Source: Galbula dea (lineage: Eukaryota > Chordata > Aves > Piciformes > Galbulidae). Taken from it: a stretch of 64,000 nt of DNA. Each line of letters starts with the position of its first letter. Positions within the stretch are counted from its first letter, which is position 1. A program made the translations under genes and the position numbers. Positions 63,121 through 64,000 of this stretch are shown here, piece by piece. The stretch spans positions 310,001 to 374,000 of the forward strand of contig VWZX01002955.1 in NCBI GenBank assembly GCA_013399015.1, read 5' to 3'. The notes under the pieces were generated by a model. The model made no database searches. It saw only the letters and a list, made by a program, of their open reading frames with translations, and was not told the origin of the DNA.

Positions 63121-64000
63121 CTGCACAGAAGAGCAAGTCAGAAAAGGGGTCAGTTTTAATTCAAGACTCAGAAGCTCTCTTCCCACTCCACTCCCAGCCC
63201 TGCCCCACAAAAATCCAGACCCTTAACTAGCAAAAGTGGCAAGGTTCTTCCTGTATTGGGAGCTATGCAGCAGGCAAGTTCTTGCTGAGCTCTGTGGGTG
63301 ACTGACCCAGCTCATAGGTCCAACCCCTGCTCCCTCACTGGTGAGGAGGGGGATTCACCAAAGCTACCTTGCAGCTCAGCAAGAAATCTTGCTTGTAGAA
63401 ATCAGTCAAAAGTGCTGGCCTTATCTTTTCTTGTTTCCTAGGGCTTTGGTGCCTCCCACAAGGTTAGGGAGAAGCCCTGCCCTCACTGACTATCCAAATC
63501 CTAGACAACCTCTCCTGACAGTGGTTACCCCCATCCTTTATCAAGCAACAGAGGAAGATACAACATGCTTCTTGCTGTCTTCAGTTTTACACACTAGCAC
63601 CATTGTCTTGTCTCCCCCTGGGTCAGGAATGCTCCCAGCAGAGGCTTACTGTTGTATATTCCTAGGGAATAAACAGTTTCTCTGCAGGGACAGACCTCCT
63701 CTCCCCTAAGGCAGCTGCTTCCAAGGGATACTTGTTTAGGCCAGCACTCTCCTCCTTGACTTGAGATACTGACAGAAGTTAGCTGCAATAGTCTGGAGTC
63801 AGTCTTGGCTGTTACTTGTGTCTCAGTGTGGGCCCAAGCTGCTGCTAAGTTTTGCAGAGGCCTCAAATCCTTGCTCCCTTTTACAAGGGGACACATTAGC
63901 ATGACCTGTTAGCCTACCTGTAGCAGCTGTCACACAGTGACCAGGGAATGGTGGATCAGAGCACATGGCTGCTCCTTCCCTCACAATTTAGGATTAGCAA
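63121..64000 (-). other. IRAG2: IRAG2 intron, no confident exon
   Basis: Upstream of the last IRAG2 exon I see no exon that joins in frame. A donor-like CAG-GTAGGC on the minus strand near 63918 has an in-frame stop a short way upstream with no acceptor between, so it is not called. No CR1 is obvious here. Confidence 0.5.

Noticed and set aside
63900..64000. Possible penultimate IRAG2 exon ending at a donor near 63918 (minus strand)
   Set aside because: The phase needed to join the last exon meets an in-frame stop within about 45 nt and no acceptor lies between.

Overview
The window is vertebrate nuclear DNA, almost certainly avian. It has intron-containing genes, strong CpG depletion broken by two CpG islands, and many CR1 LINE fragments ending in the bird-type 3' tail (TTGGACTAGATGATCT...ATTCTRTGATTCTRTGA on whichever strand they lie). 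The order of the bird is not resolvable by eye.

Gene order is KRAS (+), ETFRF1/LYRM5 (-), DNAI7/CASC1 (+), IRAG2/LRMP (-, only its last coding exon is called). This is the known amniote 12p12-type synteny block, inverted relative to the human map. Positions 1-24800 are intergenic: no gene recognised, three old CR1 fragments plus a CR1 tail, simple repeats, and one isolated CpG cluster at about 17460-18120. Positions 24880-26240 are the KRAS CpG island with non-coding exon 1. KRAS coding exons lie at 26571-26681, 31674-31852 and 32930-33089. They are followed by alternative terminal exons 4A (38346-38469) and 4B (41938-42054) and a 3.5 kb 3' UTR ending near 45585. ETFRF1 (47188-47567, plus a non-coding first exon) and DNAI7 (16 coding exons, 48659-62405, 713 residues) diverge from a shared CpG-island promoter at about 48050-48900. 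DNAI7 and IRAG2 converge tail to tail around 62430-62460.

Functionally these are neighbours, not a pathway: a Ras GTPase switch, a mitochondrial regulator of electron-transfer flavoprotein, an axonemal dynein-associated protein and an ER/nuclear-envelope KASH-type protein. The points most worth a second look are: a minisatellite directly after KRAS exon 4A that repeatedly copies the exon's splice donor; a diverged 4A membrane-targeting tail; a duplicated RFX X-box in the ETFRF1/DNAI7 promoter; a CR1 inserted between conserved blocks of the KRAS 3' UTR; and a possible in-frame 36-nt cassette exon in DNAI7. I found no convincing wholly new system.
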